Assembly: GCA_016858145.1 (NCBI GenBank)
Contig: JAEHOE010000004.1
Location: forward strand, 930,001-994,000
Length of the DNA stretch: 64,000 nt
DNA from: Edaphochlamys debaryana
Lineage: Eukaryota > Chlorophyta > Chlorophyceae > Chlamydomonadales
Direction: 5' to 3'
Numbering within the stretch: the stretch's first letter is position 1; each line of letters opens with the position of its first letter. Shown here piece after piece: positions 36,747 to 49,000 of this stretch. Both the position numbers and the translations under genes were made by a program. The notes below the pieces were generated by a model. The model ran no database searches, was not told where the DNA came from, and saw nothing but the letters and a program-made list of their open reading frames with translations.

Positions 36747-38487
36747 TTATACGGGCTGGCCCTTGGCCAGGGACTGCTTGATCTTGGCAATGGCCTTGCC
36801 GGGGTTGAGGCCCTGGAGAGCAGGACGAAGGCGAGGAGGTTAGGCTCAGGTGTAAGGCCCCGGCAACGCGCCATCCGGCAGCCTCGAGCCTAGCAGGGGC
36901 CCGCTCTGTACAGTGCTACCCGGGGGTTGAAGATGCATGTGATGTGCGCCGGACAGGGTCAGCATGCCGTACCTTGGGGCACACAGTGGCGCAGTTCATG
37001 ATCTGCTTGCAGCGGTACAGCTTGTACGCGTCGTCCACCTGCCGTACAGCACACCGAAGGGGCCGCGACGGGCGGCGTCACAAGCAGCCAGCGGCGACCA
37101 ATCCATCCCGGTCACCGTACCGGCTGGCTCCCAGCCCTCGCTGCAGTAGCCCTTCTCAACCACCCAGTTCCGTAGCTTCTTCTGTCTTTCCCCCTGTCTT
37201 TCCCCTCTGCTGACTTTCAAAAAGTGTGCCAATGGCACGCAACCCCGGGAAGGCCCCTCCTCGACATTCGCTGCTACCCACCTGGGCCATGCGGTCCGCC
37301 GTGGCATCATCGCGGGAGTCAATGATCCACCTAGGACATTGGGAAGCAGGGGCACCAAACGTTAACTAACAACAATCACGCCCAGAGTGAAGAGCCGCAG
37401 GCGTTGCGCCAAGAGGGCCGCCCGCACCTGTAGGCCGCGAGCAGCACCGCCGGCCCCAGGTACTTGTCGCTGTTCCACCAGTAGGAGGGGCAGGAGGTGG
37501 AGCAGCAGGCGCACAGGATGCACTCGTACAGCCCGTCCAGCTTGGCGCGGGACTCCTTGGACTGGTAGTACTCGGTGCCCCTGGGGAGCGGGTGGGGGGC
37601 GCGGCAGGCCGGGGAGGGACCTCGGCTGACCGCACACGTGGACCTCCGCCTAGGCTGCGCTCAGCGCGTGATCCCCTGTGACCCCAAGCTTGCGTCGGTG
37701 TCCGTTTGAAACTTCCGGACGGCGGCTACCAGGCAGGCCAGACGTGGCAGTGTCCTGGGCCACACCCGGCGCCTTCCCTCAGGCCCCGTCCGCCCCTTCC
37801 CCGTCGCCCCCTCAGCGCCCGTACTTCGAGGGCTCGTTCTTCTGCAGGTACGGCTTGATGGACTTGTACTGTGCGTAGAAGTTGGCCATGTCCACCACCA
37901 GGTCCTTGACCACGAACATGTGGGGCAGCGGCGCCACCTTGCCCACGTGCCCAGGGTCCCGGTTGACCTTGCAGAGGCACGCCAGCGTGTTGGAGCCGTC
38001 GATGTTCATGGCACAGGAGCCGCAGATGCCCTCTCTGCGAGGGAAGAAGCGAGCAACGCAGGTCGTTCCGGCACTGGCCATCCCGGAAAGCCGGCCGCAG
38101 AACTTCACCTAGGAGGCCAGACGCCTTCCAGGATATGCATGCATCCCCGCCAATTGCTCACCGGCAAGACCGGCGCAGCGAGAGCGTCTGGTCCTGCTCA
38201 TCCTTGATTTTCAGGAGCACGTCGAGCATCATCGGCCCACAGTTGTTGATATCCACCTGGTACGAGACATACTTAGGCTTCTCTCCACTGTCGGGGTTCC
38301 AGCGGTAAATCTGGAACTCCTTGTAGAGCGGGGGCTTCGCAAGCGCAGGCTTCGCGCTGGCTGGAGCAGCCGTGGCCGCGGCAGTCAGGGACTCGGAAGT
38401 GGTGCTAATAAGCGCGGTCAGGAAGCCGGGTTGAAGCGCCGGCACGCTGGCGCCACGGCGCACCGCGCCCAGCAGAGCCGGCAGCAT
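36747..38487 (-). CDS. SDH2: Succinate dehydrogenase iron-sulfur subunit (complex II, SDH2/SDHB)
   Basis: The electron-transfer subunit of mitochondrial complex II, passing electrons from SDH1-bound FAD to ubiquinone. Six exons, 38487-38162, 38034-37825, 37580-37428, 37330-37282, 37038-36973 and 36812-36747, join in frame to 289 residues. The N-terminus is an Ala/Ser-rich mitochondrial presequence. All cluster ligands are present: the [2Fe-2S] loop [12 protein letters not shown] plus NTLACLC, the [4Fe-4S] motif [17 protein letters not shown], and the [3Fe-4S] motif [13 protein letters not shown]. The protein ends AKGQPV. Introns 2 and 5 begin GTACGG. For intron 2 the donor lies inside AAGTAC, because reading on meets TGA two codons later. 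Joining there gives PSKGTEYYQ. Confidence 0.95.
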
Positions 38488-39845
38488 CTCGCTTGAGTGT
38501 CGGCAAACCCGGGTTGTCCTACTTGTCAAAGTGTCTACGCACTGAACGCAATTAACAGGTGGACTTCTTCCGAGTGTGCAGTCTCGACAGTGTTACGCCA
38601 CGGCGTAAGGTCACGACGCATGGGCGGTGGGCTTTGGCACGCTGGGCAAGGCCCACGTAATCAGCGCTCCCCCCGGCCCCCTCCGCCGGTGCTACGCTGC
38701 ACGCCTGTATCCGAGGCCGCGGGCTGCACTTGATGGCACGGGGCAACAGTCCGCAGGCATCTCAGGGCCAGCGCAAGCCACTACCCCTGGCTAGGACCCG
38801 GCCTTGTGTGTCGCGACGGTCTGCCTTCCCAAACTTGCAGGCTCGGACCCTTCTCCTCCCCTGCTCTGCCCCGGCACCGCATGTCGCTGGAGAGGCTCAC
38901 GTGGCTAACGGACAAGCCGCTGCCCTAGTGCAATGGACCCGGCGGGTGAGTCTCCAGACTTGGCACATTCCAAGGCGGCCGATAAGCCGGCCAAGCTCAC
39001 AAGCGGGGCGGAGTCCGGTGCTGCCATCACCCCCCTTGGCCCCTCGGGGCCTGCAACCTCGACAGACTAACTTCAGGCCTCGCGGATTGACCGCAATAAC
39101 CATATGAATCGCCAGCCCTAGGGACCCGGCGAAGCTACGTCCAGCGCCTGGGCCCCCAACCCTTGCCCTACCTAGCCGTGATCACCTGTCCACCGAATCC
39201 CATTCATACTAAACCGTATCCTTGTGACCAGCAGTAAATGCTTCTAGACCACGTGGGAGGCTAGATAGTGTGACCGTGCGGCACTCAGTCCAGCGCGGCA
39301 GCGAGGGTAGGCGGCGGCATGAGAAATGGTGACTAGCCCACGTGGGGTTGAAATGCAATGCAGATGACATCCGGGGAGTGACACCACAGCCCCGTCAGAA
39401 GCTCCACGCAAGGCTCCGGCGCCCGCGTCTCACGAGGCAGTGTCGAAGAGAAGACACACAAGTGTCAATGTACAGAAGCATGGCCGCCATATCACTTGGC
39501 CATATGCCGCACACAAGAGCAAAATCCCAAAGCGCATTCCCCCCTGACTTTGATGCCCGGCAAACTCCATGCCCACGCTCATCATTCCAGGCTTACTAAA
39601 AGCCGATGCACTCCAGCTTCTTAACCCCATGCCCTTCACTTTGAGAAAGCCGCCAGGCATAAGAACAATGCAGTAAAGAATACCTCCAATGCGTTGGGTC
39701 AACTCCCACGCCGGGGCAATGGGCCGAACAGCCAAAGCCAGCGGGGGTGGTGCCCGCGGCTGAGTGACTGGTCAAAGGGTGATGGTCTCAACTATCACGA
39801 CACGGCTACCTCCACTTCGCCGCAGCCGCTGAGCACCATTAGGCA
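38488..39845. other. Intergenic region, SDH2 promoter side
   Basis: About 1.36 kb between two minus-strand genes, with the SDH2 promoter at the left end and the 3' UTR of the unrecognised gene at the right. Base composition is more even than in the coding flanks. I see no gene, RNA or notable repeat. Confidence 0.5.
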
Positions 39846-42446
39846 TTAGTGCTCCATTGCTGCGTGCGTCTCTGCGCCGTTGCTTCCCCGCGCCTGCGTC
39901 TCCTCGTACTCGTGCTGCTGCTCCTGCTGCTCCTGCGCCATGCGGTCGAGCACGTCCTGCATCGCCGCGGGCTGCCCCAGCAGGTGGAACAGGCTGTCCA
40001 GCGGCCCGCCGCCGCTGCCGCCTTGGCTGACCCGGCCAAGCCCAGACGCCTGCGCCAAGAAGGAAAGAGGGCGGAGCCAAAGTGTAAGCACGAGGCCGAG
40101 GCCACCACCACGCATGCCCTGGCGTCTGAACACCAGGCCGCACTCTGTGCTTCCTTGAAGGCGCCACGCACACGGCTCACGAACCTCTCGTCCACTATGC
40201 CCTCGCAACGCAACCCTCCCGACAGTGCGCCCACCCAGCCTCGCACCTGGCGCCGCATGGACGTCAGGAGCAGCTGCTGCTCCACGCCCGTTTCCGCCAC
40301 CCGCACGCCCAGGCCGGGCAGCACGGGCAGCGCCCCAGACGTGGACGAGGAGGAGTTGCCGCTGAGGTGCGGGCCGCCCGCGGAGCTGTGGCTGATGTCC
40401 CGCGAGAGAGAGGTCATGCTGTTGTCGGACAGGAAGGCCGCCACGTCGTTGGTCGTCAGGTTGGACTTGGCGCGCTTCTGGCGGCCCTCCACTTCCGTCA
40501 GCTCGTCCCCAGGCTGGTTCTCCAGCTCCTCTAGCAGCTCCTGAGGGGGAAGGAGCAAGGGCGGGGAAGGGGCATGGTTAAGGCGCCTGAGGGTGAGTAC
40601 AACCGCGCCATCGACGGGCGGGCAGGTTGCGCAACACGAGGCGGACGGTCGCCGCCAGGGGCAGGGCCTTACACGAGCGAGGGTTGAAGCTGACCTGCAA
40701 CGTGGACGATGGCTCCTGCTGCAGCGCCGCCCGCCCGCCGCTGGGTGCCCCGCTGGGGCCCGCGGGCGCCGGCGCTGTGGAGACCTCGGTCCCGGCTCTG
40801 CCAAAGGCGGTGCCGCCCGAGGTGGTGTGCGGGGTCCCGCCGGAGACGGCGTCAGACCCCGTGGAGTGCCGGGGTGGGCCGAGCAGCACCGTGCCGGGGC
40901 CCAGTGCCGTGCCGTCGTCCTGCGTGGTCGAGTCCTTGGACAGGCACGAGCGCCGCCGCGAGCCTGCGCGATACGAAAGGGCGATCAAGGTCAAGACCAT
41001 CCTGTTTAGCACATCACACGCCAACCCACATCGCCCTCAGCTAAGTTACCCAGACTCACGTCCGCCACGCTGCGAGCCGGCGGACTGGCTGCTGGCTGCG
41101 GGTGCCGTGGAGGGCCCCAGGCAGAACGTGGGGCCGCCAGGCGGCAGCGTGAGGCTCAGTCGCTGCTGCTGGGCTGCGACCTGGGCCTCCCCCATCGAGT
41201 TGCCCGGCGGGCTGCTGGGTGTCATGACCTGCCGCACGCTCTGGGATAGGACTAGTGCCGCGAACGCCTGCTGCCGCCGTCTTGCTGCCGTGTGCTGGAC
41301 CGCTACGGAAGGCGGGATGGTGGCTACCGCGGACTGGAAGGCCGACCGCGGGTAGACCTGTGTGCGGTGTCGGGTAAGGGCGGGCAAAGGTGTCATTACG
41401 GCCGCTGGCACGTCCGACCCACATCAGCCGCCATCTCACAATGCAAAGAGTTGGCCAGCGCCGCCGACCCACATGGCTGCCAACCCACATCGGCAGCCTC
41501 TCGGCAGCTCACCTGGAACGGCCTCGACACCAGGTGTGGCATGTCTCGGAACACGTCCCACTTGCCCGGCAGCTCGCTGCTTCGCTTCACGAGCTGCACG
41601 AGCATGCAGAGCTCGGAGCAGGATGCGGAGGGGCCCCGCGCCGAGTCCACCCCGGGGCCGCCGGGGTGCTCGGGGCCGCCGCCGATAGCGCCGAGCAGGG
41701 GCCGCAGTTGCCCCGAGACCTGGGCGGCAGCTGTCTGCTCGTTCCAGGGCTGAACTAATGCGAAGTTGTCGAGGTGTGCGATGCCCGTCTGCGGGAAAGA
41801 ACAATGTATGCGATACATGTGCTTAGGGGCTTGGATGGGGCGGCTCCGACAAGCTTGAAAGGCCGGCGGCCCCGACCCACATGACCCTGCGCCACCGTCA
41901 GCACAACTATGTGACGGGCACGCCGCTGACGGCATCTGGCGCAACCTAGATGCCCGGCCCACTTGACCAGGGTCTGCAAACCGACCCAGATCGGCCGGCG
42001 CTAGCCAACCCAGATGGAGTTGGCGGGGCGGGGCACCCCCTGACGTGCCCGACCAGCTTCCCATCCCACCTGCTCGAGCGGTGTTACGCTTACGGAGCCG
42101 TCAACATCGACATCAGGCCCGCCGATAACGTTGCGGCCCTGCGCGTCCAGCAGCGGAGGCTGCTCCAGCAGGGGCCGGTCCATGCATTCGAGGACGCGGT
42201 CCGCCGGCACAATGACCGTCTGCGGTGGCAAGGGCGGCGACGTTGGTGATCCGTGTACGGCTGTGTGCAGGGGCTGTGGTATTCAAGGCACATACCTTGA
42301 TGGCAAAGGGGTTCCCGGGCGCAAAATTCACGCGCTGGCATTCTCTCGACAGCCCCGTCTCTGGGTCAATGCGTGCGTAACGCACGAGCACGATCACGCA
42401 GGGGGCGCCGCAGGACGCCTCGAGCGGGCTGCCTTGTACTTGGAGC
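39846..42446 (-). CDS. Unrecognised protein, 5' end unresolved
   Basis: I do not recognise this family. Seven exons fit in frame on the minus strand: 42446-42296, 42219-42070, 41788-41513, 41357-41060, 40963-40695, 40540-40247 and 40049-39846, giving about 547 residues. The N-terminal blocks look folded: CGAPCVIVLVRYARIDPETG, VNFAPGNPFAIK, VIVPADRVLECMDRPLLEQP, HLDNFALVQPWNEQ and SSELPGKWDVFRDMP. A Ser/Gly/Pro-rich middle and an acidic stretch (ELLEELENQPGDELTEVEG) follow. The C-terminus is Gln/Glu-rich and probably coiled (MQDVLDRMAQEQQEQQHEYEE). The first exon listed needs two bases from an upstream exon. A candidate ends at about 42928 (DELDR before GTGGGA), but its start is doubtful. The exon 5 donor (CAG|GTCAGC) is chosen for phase. 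Introns carry repeats of ATGTGGGTCGG. Confidence 0.6.
41395..42015 (-). repeat. Dispersed ATGTGGGT(C/T)GG motif in introns of the unrecognised gene
   Basis: On the minus strand the 11-mer ATGTGGGTCGG or a one-base variant occurs near 41417, 41470 and 41484 in one intron, and near 41877. Related ATCTGGGT forms occur near 41985 and 42011. A further copy lies near 41030 in the next intron. None was seen in the exons. Confidence 0.6.
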
Positions 42447-44189
42447 CTGCGTTTGGGATGAAGGGGAACTCGTGACTAAGAGGAATCCCATGACCGAGGC
42501 CCTCAACGACGGGTAGAAGAACATCAACGAACCGAAGCGCTTGATTGTGGTGTGGCGTAGGGCGTTTTCCGCAGACTACGCAGGCGAGGAGACGACGGGT
42601 ACGTGCACTGCCACACGACGCACGCTACCGGTGGGGACACCCGCAGCCCCGTCACCCACTACGCTGTCAAGCCGCGCTATAAGAAGCAACCAATGCGTCA
42701 AGTATCGCCTATTCAGCCTGCGTCTGCACGCTGGGCAAGTTCGCCGTCGCAACTGTGCGCCGCAGCTGTCGCGTTGGCTCCATCCCTTGCGTATACACGC
42801 GCGACGCCAAAGCTTGCGCCTTACGTCTTGTATCCGCTTTGTCTACGCTTCCCTGCCTCCATCGGGGGAGGAAACTGCCCCGCGCGTGACCTTTGCCTGC
42901 AGAACATCCCCATCCCACCTGTCGAGCTCGTCTTGAGGGCAGGTAGAGGGGCACCTGAAGCAAGCGTAACAGATTCTACTTGGTCGCGGGGCAAGCGCGG
43001 GCTCCGTCGTCGTTGCCGTGCCGACAATTCTATTGACGCGACCACCTCCTTCTCCTTCTCCGCGACATACCTGCACTTGTGCCACAACCGCAGTCTGTAA
43101 TGGCCTCTCATATTTCGCGTCAGGCACCCGATCCTCACAGCTAAGCGGTCGTGCGAGACTAGAGCCTAAAGGTCATTTACGAGGAAAGCTGGGAATGTAC
43201 AGGCTGCAAATATGCCTTAGCGTGCTCAGCTTGTGTAACTGTGTACCTATACGGCTGTAGATATCGTCCGGGGCCCCGGCATTTACGCGGATGGGTCAGA
43301 ACGTCACGCGAACTCGCGTCCCGGCCCAAGGAAGGGCATCGCAAGAGTGCGCGCCGCCGGGCCCAAGCTCGCGGGCCCAACGGTCACGGATACTGTTATA
43401 GCATTAGGATGGCGGCGGGCTATGAGCCTTAAGAACGAAGACCGGCCGGTCGTTGGGTTGTCGGGCCCCCGCCCGCGACGAGTCGCTAAAACCTGTTGCC
43501 GAAGCCGGCGGCTATCATACGTACTTATGTAATGTGCACTGTCACCGCGCTGGGGTGCGGCGGTTGCCAGGCGCCGGCGCTCCCCTACCTTCAACCACGC
43601 CTGGGACGCACCCGCCTGCACCCCTGCGTGGGCTACCCGACCTAACCCCTCCCACAGTGCGGCCCAAGAATCGCAGGACCGCTTGCCGTGGGCCGGCAGC
43701 TGCTCTCCATGTCCATACGGCGGCAGGCGGCTGCGGCTTCCACGCGCTTGGTGTGTGAAGGCTGAACGGTGGTGTACCCATCGCGAATTCCCGGCCGTAG
43801 CGCGCTTCACAGCGCGAGCCCAGCTCGAATGCTTCACTGTGGCCTTTGGAGAAACAAGTAGTGCACAGGGTCCGGCAAACGGTTCTTGCTGGAGCCTCCG
43901 CGCGCACCTCGTGCGCTTACCGGCAGTAACTCGCAACCTGTACTTCCAAACCTTGCCAAGTAAGTTTTCGCGGCTACAGCCTCCGGCCGATTGTCCGCCT
44001 CGAAGGAACCTCATTGACCTGCTTGACCGGTTTCTGCCACTGCAGGCTCGGGCAGGCTGCCCCGCTGTCCCTCGACCCGCCCACTGATGAAATCTCGTGT
44101 CCCCGTACCCCCCCCCCGACCGCCGACCCCCCTTTGCAACATGGCACCGCCTTGCACTTCTCTTCCTATCGCCTGAAGCAGGTCAACGC
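42447..44189. other. Region upstream of the unrecognised gene
   Basis: About 1.7 kb that probably contains the missing first exon(s) and promoter of the gene ending at 39846. Open frames on both strands at 42600-43140 have no recognisable domain. Right of 43140 I see no gene. Confidence 0.4.
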
Positions 44190-45176
44190 ACTCTGACAAG
44201 CGCCGTGTGGCACGTGGAAAGGGCAAGGAGGGCACTCGAACGTGAAGCATGCCGGGGGGAAGCATGCACCGCCCCCTGGATACATCCCCCCACGGCCCCC
44301 GCACGGCCGCAGCGCCACCCTGCTCCCACCTACGCCTGCAGTGGGTAGCTACAATGTTAACTGACTTCACGAGCTGCCGCAGCAGCTGATGATGGCCCGA
44401 ATCAGGGTCGTGACGCCATAACGGAAGCCCGGCTCTCGGTCTGTGCGTTGCCATGCAATGCGCCCTATGGACCTTGGGCGGTGACTGGCAGTCAGGGGCC
44501 CCTGACTGCCCTGATCGGTTTAAAGCTAGGCGCTCCCAGGGACCGAAGCAAGTAAGGAGCTGGAGCAAGCCTTTGGCCTTACGAACTGTCGGAGGTAAGG
44601 GGAGGCGGCAGCAGAGGCAGGCATGACCGGGTTGGCAGCCCTCTGTAGCCCTTAGTCATGGGGCGTGAGGAGCCCGACAGTACTGGAGTCGAGAAGGAGA
44701 AGCGCTCCCCTCGAGTGCCCTCCGCTACACTGTACGTGCTCGCTCCTCGCCCGTGCAGGCCTGTAATGGGCCCCTGGGCCGCCACTAGGCCCAGGCCTGG
44801 TCCTTCGCACGGGCCTACCTTCGCTCGCTGGGCCCAGGCCTGCAGACTTGCTCAGGCTTTGTCAATTGCGCGCATACTTGTCGCTGATGCTTGCAGTTGG
44901 GCATGCGGACGCGCTGATTTGCAGCTTTGGGCGCCACGTCAGTCTATCGGGACCGTGGCCGGGCCCACTGGGCCGCCGCTGGGCCTGCTAAGTTTGGTTT
45001 CAGAGGTGCGACACTCGCGTCGGCCCATTCGTATAGGATAACTTGAGAGAGCACTTTATTTATCTGCGCCCAATCTGCACCAAGAAGTGTATGGCACCAT
45101 ACTCGCCGCTCAAGAATGCTCACCAGTCCGGACGATAAATTTCGCCAGTACCACACCTGTAGTCCAGATGGAACTG
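44190..45176 (+). repeat. Long dispersed repeat, copy 1 (about 987 bp)
   Basis: Begins CTCTGACAAGCGCCGTGTGG and ends CCAGATGGAACTG. It is nearly identical to copy 2 at 47762-48745 over the first about 855 bp, apart from a variable patch near 44231-44315. The two then diverge for about 80 bp and match again over the last about 30 bp. It contains a perfect 24-bp palindrome with arm GGCAGTCAGGGG at 44487-44510. It carries no recognisable protein-coding domain. It may be a non-autonomous mobile element or a segmental duplicate. Confidence 0.85.
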
Positions 45177-46079
45177 GTCGGTGCACTCTCTGACAACGAG
45201 GCTATGTGTGCCAAAGTCGGGTGCCTCGCGGAGTGCGGAGCGAGGCGGCGTCCGGCGGAGTCGGCGTTGCGCCATTGTGTTGTGTTCGCAGTTACTGCAG
45301 TCCCACACACGAGCCCCTAGTGCTTTGACCAGCTCAGGTGAATCTCTGGCATGTGTCAATGCCTGTGCGGCTCTTGCGGAAGTGGATCTGTCGCAGGGGG
45401 CGACGTGGCGCGGCCATCCATCACCAACGTTGCACAGCTGCTCTCCGCCGCGGCGCTTCAGCACAGCAAGAGCGCTGTCCTTGTAGCAAGGGGCATAGCT
45501 GGGTAGGCATTGTCGCACCGTCAGTGGAGGCCGACGCCACTATGCGCCTAACGTCGGCCTGCTTTCTCCGCCGCCCCCCCTCGTGCTCCCGCCTCGTCCC
45601 CCCCCTCGCGCGTCACAGGCTCACAGCACACGCCCTCATGTGCCTGCCGCTAGTTCCTCGCCCCTGGACCCCCCCGAGGCCCCCGTTCGTTGCTGGGCGC
45701 TGTGGGTAGTGCCACTGCCGTACACTACTGCGGACCGGTCACTCGCCTTCGAGACGCCCATGGCGGCTATTCACGTGTGTTGCGCTGTTGCCCGCTCCCT
45801 GCCGTCGCACCAGCCCCTCCGTCCGCCCAGCGCCCACCTCCCCGCTCTCCATGAGGCGTCCACGGGGGCTATGCCCACCAGCCTCCCTGAGGCGCATGAG
45901 TCCCACTGAACCGAGGTCAGGCCGTCAGGGGTTACTTACGATAGGTCGATAGGTTACAACAGCGTCGCCCTTAACCGGCTCGCCTCGCCGCGTCTCCCCG
46001 TTCACGCACGCACGCGCCCTCCAACAGCTGCTCCGTCCTCGTTCGTTTCTTGTCACGGGCTTTCGAGCCCACGGCCTCC
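45177..46079. other. Intergenic region downstream of the GT49 gene
   Basis: About 0.9 kb between repeat copy 1 and the GT49 stop. It should contain the GT49 3' UTR. A CACTGCCGTACACTACTGCGG stretch near 45713 carries the TGCCGTA motif. No gene was seen. Confidence 0.45.
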
Positions 46080-49000
46080 TTATCGCCCTCTCCCTCGTAG
46101 CTGGCGTCTGCCTGCTAAAGCCTCTTTCGCTTCGCCCTCTTTAGCTCCCCCTTTCCCCCTTTCCTCTGCGGCGCCCCACTCCCTCCGACCCGCGCCTCGC
46201 CGTGACCGCCGAGCCGAGGCGAACCAGGGCAGAACGGACCGGCAGTACGTGTACTGCTTGCCGGGGTGTGGGTCGTACTTGTCGGCGAGCATGTGTACGA
46301 CAGCCTCGTCCAGCAGCACATGGGAGTAGTTCTTGTGGTGCTCGAACTTGGTGAGGTTCTTGCCGTTCAGCTGGACGTGCTGCGGAAGCCGGCGGGTACA
46401 GAGGGCCGAGAGCGGCAAGGCAGCGTGTCCAAGTCAGGCCCTGCCGCAAGGGCCTTAGCAGCAGTGCATGCCACCCAGCAGGGGCTCCGGTCCACCGCAC
46501 AGCCCTCAAAATTCTCCACGCACTACCCCCGAACACACACGACACAGCCCGCGCGGCCAGCGCCTCACCTCCAGCAGCGCCGCCAGGGCCGTCACCGAGG
46601 TGGTCTTGGCCACTGCGCCCTTGGCGATGCTGGCCGCGGGGTTGAAGGCGTGCGGGCGGTGCACCACCCAGGCGTTGGGCAGCGTGCGGAAGGCCAGGCG
46701 CGCGTGGTGCAGCGACACCACGTGCGTAATCTTGTCGTTGTAGCAGCCGCGGAAGCGGCCGTCGTAAGGGGCGCGCGCGATGACGTCCCTGCGGACGGAG
46801 TAGGGTTGATGTGGGTCAGGTTGGAGGGCTGGGATTGGGGGCTGTTGGTTACAAGGCCAGGTCGGCCATGCGCTTAGCGGCACTTGGCGATGGCTTTGAG
46901 GAGGCAAGGTGGGCGGCGCACGGGGGGCAAAGCTGGTGTGATGAGCAGAGGCTTTGCCCACCGCTTGACGATACCCCACGGCTCGAAGCCAATGGCGAAG
47001 TCGAGGACGTAGGACTTGGGCGACATGAGCCACCTGCCGGCCAGGCCAGGGGGAGGTTAGGGATCGGCGTTTCCCGCCTTGCCTCCATTGCCTGCTCTAC
47101 CCTTGCCCAGGCTCCAATTCCACATGCACAGGTACAGGTGCTGCCAAGCCTGGACGGCTCCCCACGCCTTGTACGAGAGGGCCCTGGTCTTCCGCTGCCA
47201 GCCTTACCGCGTGTGGTTGGTGGGCGCGTGACCCGCCTGAAAGTATAGCTGCCCGAACCAGTGCAGCTTGCCGCCCGCCCACAGCTTTGCAAGATTCAGC
47301 TTGTCACCTGCAGGAGCGGCGGTCACAGGTCGGGCCAGCCCGATGTCTTCCCGGCAAAAGGGAGCCTCAAGGAACTGCGTCCTCCTTAAGCCCACATCAG
47401 AGCTCAACGTAGGCTCTCCCTCTCTCCCTCCTGTCCCTATCCCAAGCTGCGTCGTGTTCGAGCCTCCTGGCACCCTGCGATGTCCCAGCCCCTAGAGCTG
47501 GCTCAAGGCAGCCCGTTCCCAGCTCTTGACCGGCCCCCACCGTTGAGCGCGGACAGAGCCGCCTCCTCCGCCGCCGCGTCCCCCAGGTCCCGCGGCACGT
47601 CCCAGGCGGGCAGCACCCAGAAGGCGCCCTCCGCCCCCGCCACCAGCTGCTGGGCGGTGCGGGGCTCAGACACCAGCGCCACCAGCGACTTGCTGCGGGG
47701 CAGAGCGGGGCGGAGCAGGGTCAGCGTGCGGGAGCGGAGGCACGCTGCCCAGGTCCACGTGCTCTGACAAGCGCCGTGTGGCACGTGGAAAGGGCAAGGA
47801 GGGCACTCGAAGTGTGACGCATGCCGGGAAGAGGAAGCATACACCACCCATGACTGCATACCCCGACTGACCCCGCCCACGGCTGCAGCGCCACCCTGAT
47901 CCCGCCTACGCCTGCAGTGGGTAGCTACAATGTTAACTGACTTCACGAGCTGCCGCAGCAGCTGATGGCCCGAATCAGGGTCGTGACGCCATAACGGAAG
48001 CCCGGCTCTCGGTCTGTGCGTTGCCATGCAATGCGCCCTATGGACCTTGGGCGGTGACTGGCAGTCAGGGGCCCCTGACTGCCCTGATCGGTTTAAAGCT
48101 AGGCGCTCCCAGGGACCGAAGCAAGTAAGGAGCTGGAGCAAGCCTTTGGCCTTACGAACTGTCGGAGGTAAGGGGAGGCGGCAGCAGAGGCAGGCATGAC
48201 CGGGTTGGCAGCCCTCTGTAGCCCTTAGTCATGGGGCGTGAGGAGCCCGACAGTACAGGAGTCGAGAAGGTGGGGCGGCCCCATCGAGTGCCCTCCGCTA
48301 CACTGTACGTGCTCGCTCCTCGCCCGTGCAGGCCTGTAATGGGCCCCTGGGCCGCCACTAGGCCCAGGCCTGGTCCTTCGCACGGGCCTACCTTCGCTCG
48401 CTGGGCCCAGGCCTGCAGACTTGCTCAGGCTTTGTCAATTGCGCGCATACTTGTGGCTTGTGCTTGCAGTTGGGCGTGCGGACGCGCTGTTCTACAAGCT
48501 ATGTGGTGCCACGTCAGTCTATCGGGACCGTGGCCGGGCCCACTGGGCCGCTGCTGGGCTTCCTAAGTTTGGTTTCAGGTGCGACACTCGCGTCGGCCCA
48601 TTCGTATAGGATAACTTGGAGGTAACCTGGATCAGTGATTTACTTCTGCGACCAGATTGCAATGCGACGAATACGCACCACACTCGCCAGCGCAGTCCGA
48701 TCACGAGTCCTCACCAGTAACACACCTGTAGTCCAGATGGAACTGCCTGATTCAGCCTCCCTCGTGCCCGCGCTCTTCGCCCCTAGCCCCCGCTCCCTGC
48801 CCCCCTGATCCCCTGCACCCCCGCCGCCCCGCCGCACCTGACCCGCAGGTCCACGTCCACCATTGCGGCCAGGGGCGTGCGCACCGCCAGCAGCGCGGCG
48901 TTGCGCACCGCGTTGATGGGCACCAGCGAGGCCAGCGCGGGGTCGGAGGCCACCTCGTACAGCAGCAGCAGCCGCGGCTGGCAGGCGGAGCGCTCGGACT

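Noticed and set aside
42603..43100. Plus-strand 165-residue open frame upstream of the unrecognised gene
   Set aside because: No domain, and competing open frames on the minus strand. It could overlap a missing first exon of the minus-strand gene. Left uncalled.
44190..48745. LTR retrotransposon formed by the two 985-bp direct repeats
   Set aside because: The DNA between the repeats contains exons of the GT49 gene and no gag, protease, reverse transcriptase or integrase, so the repeats are not a pair of LTRs around an internal region.
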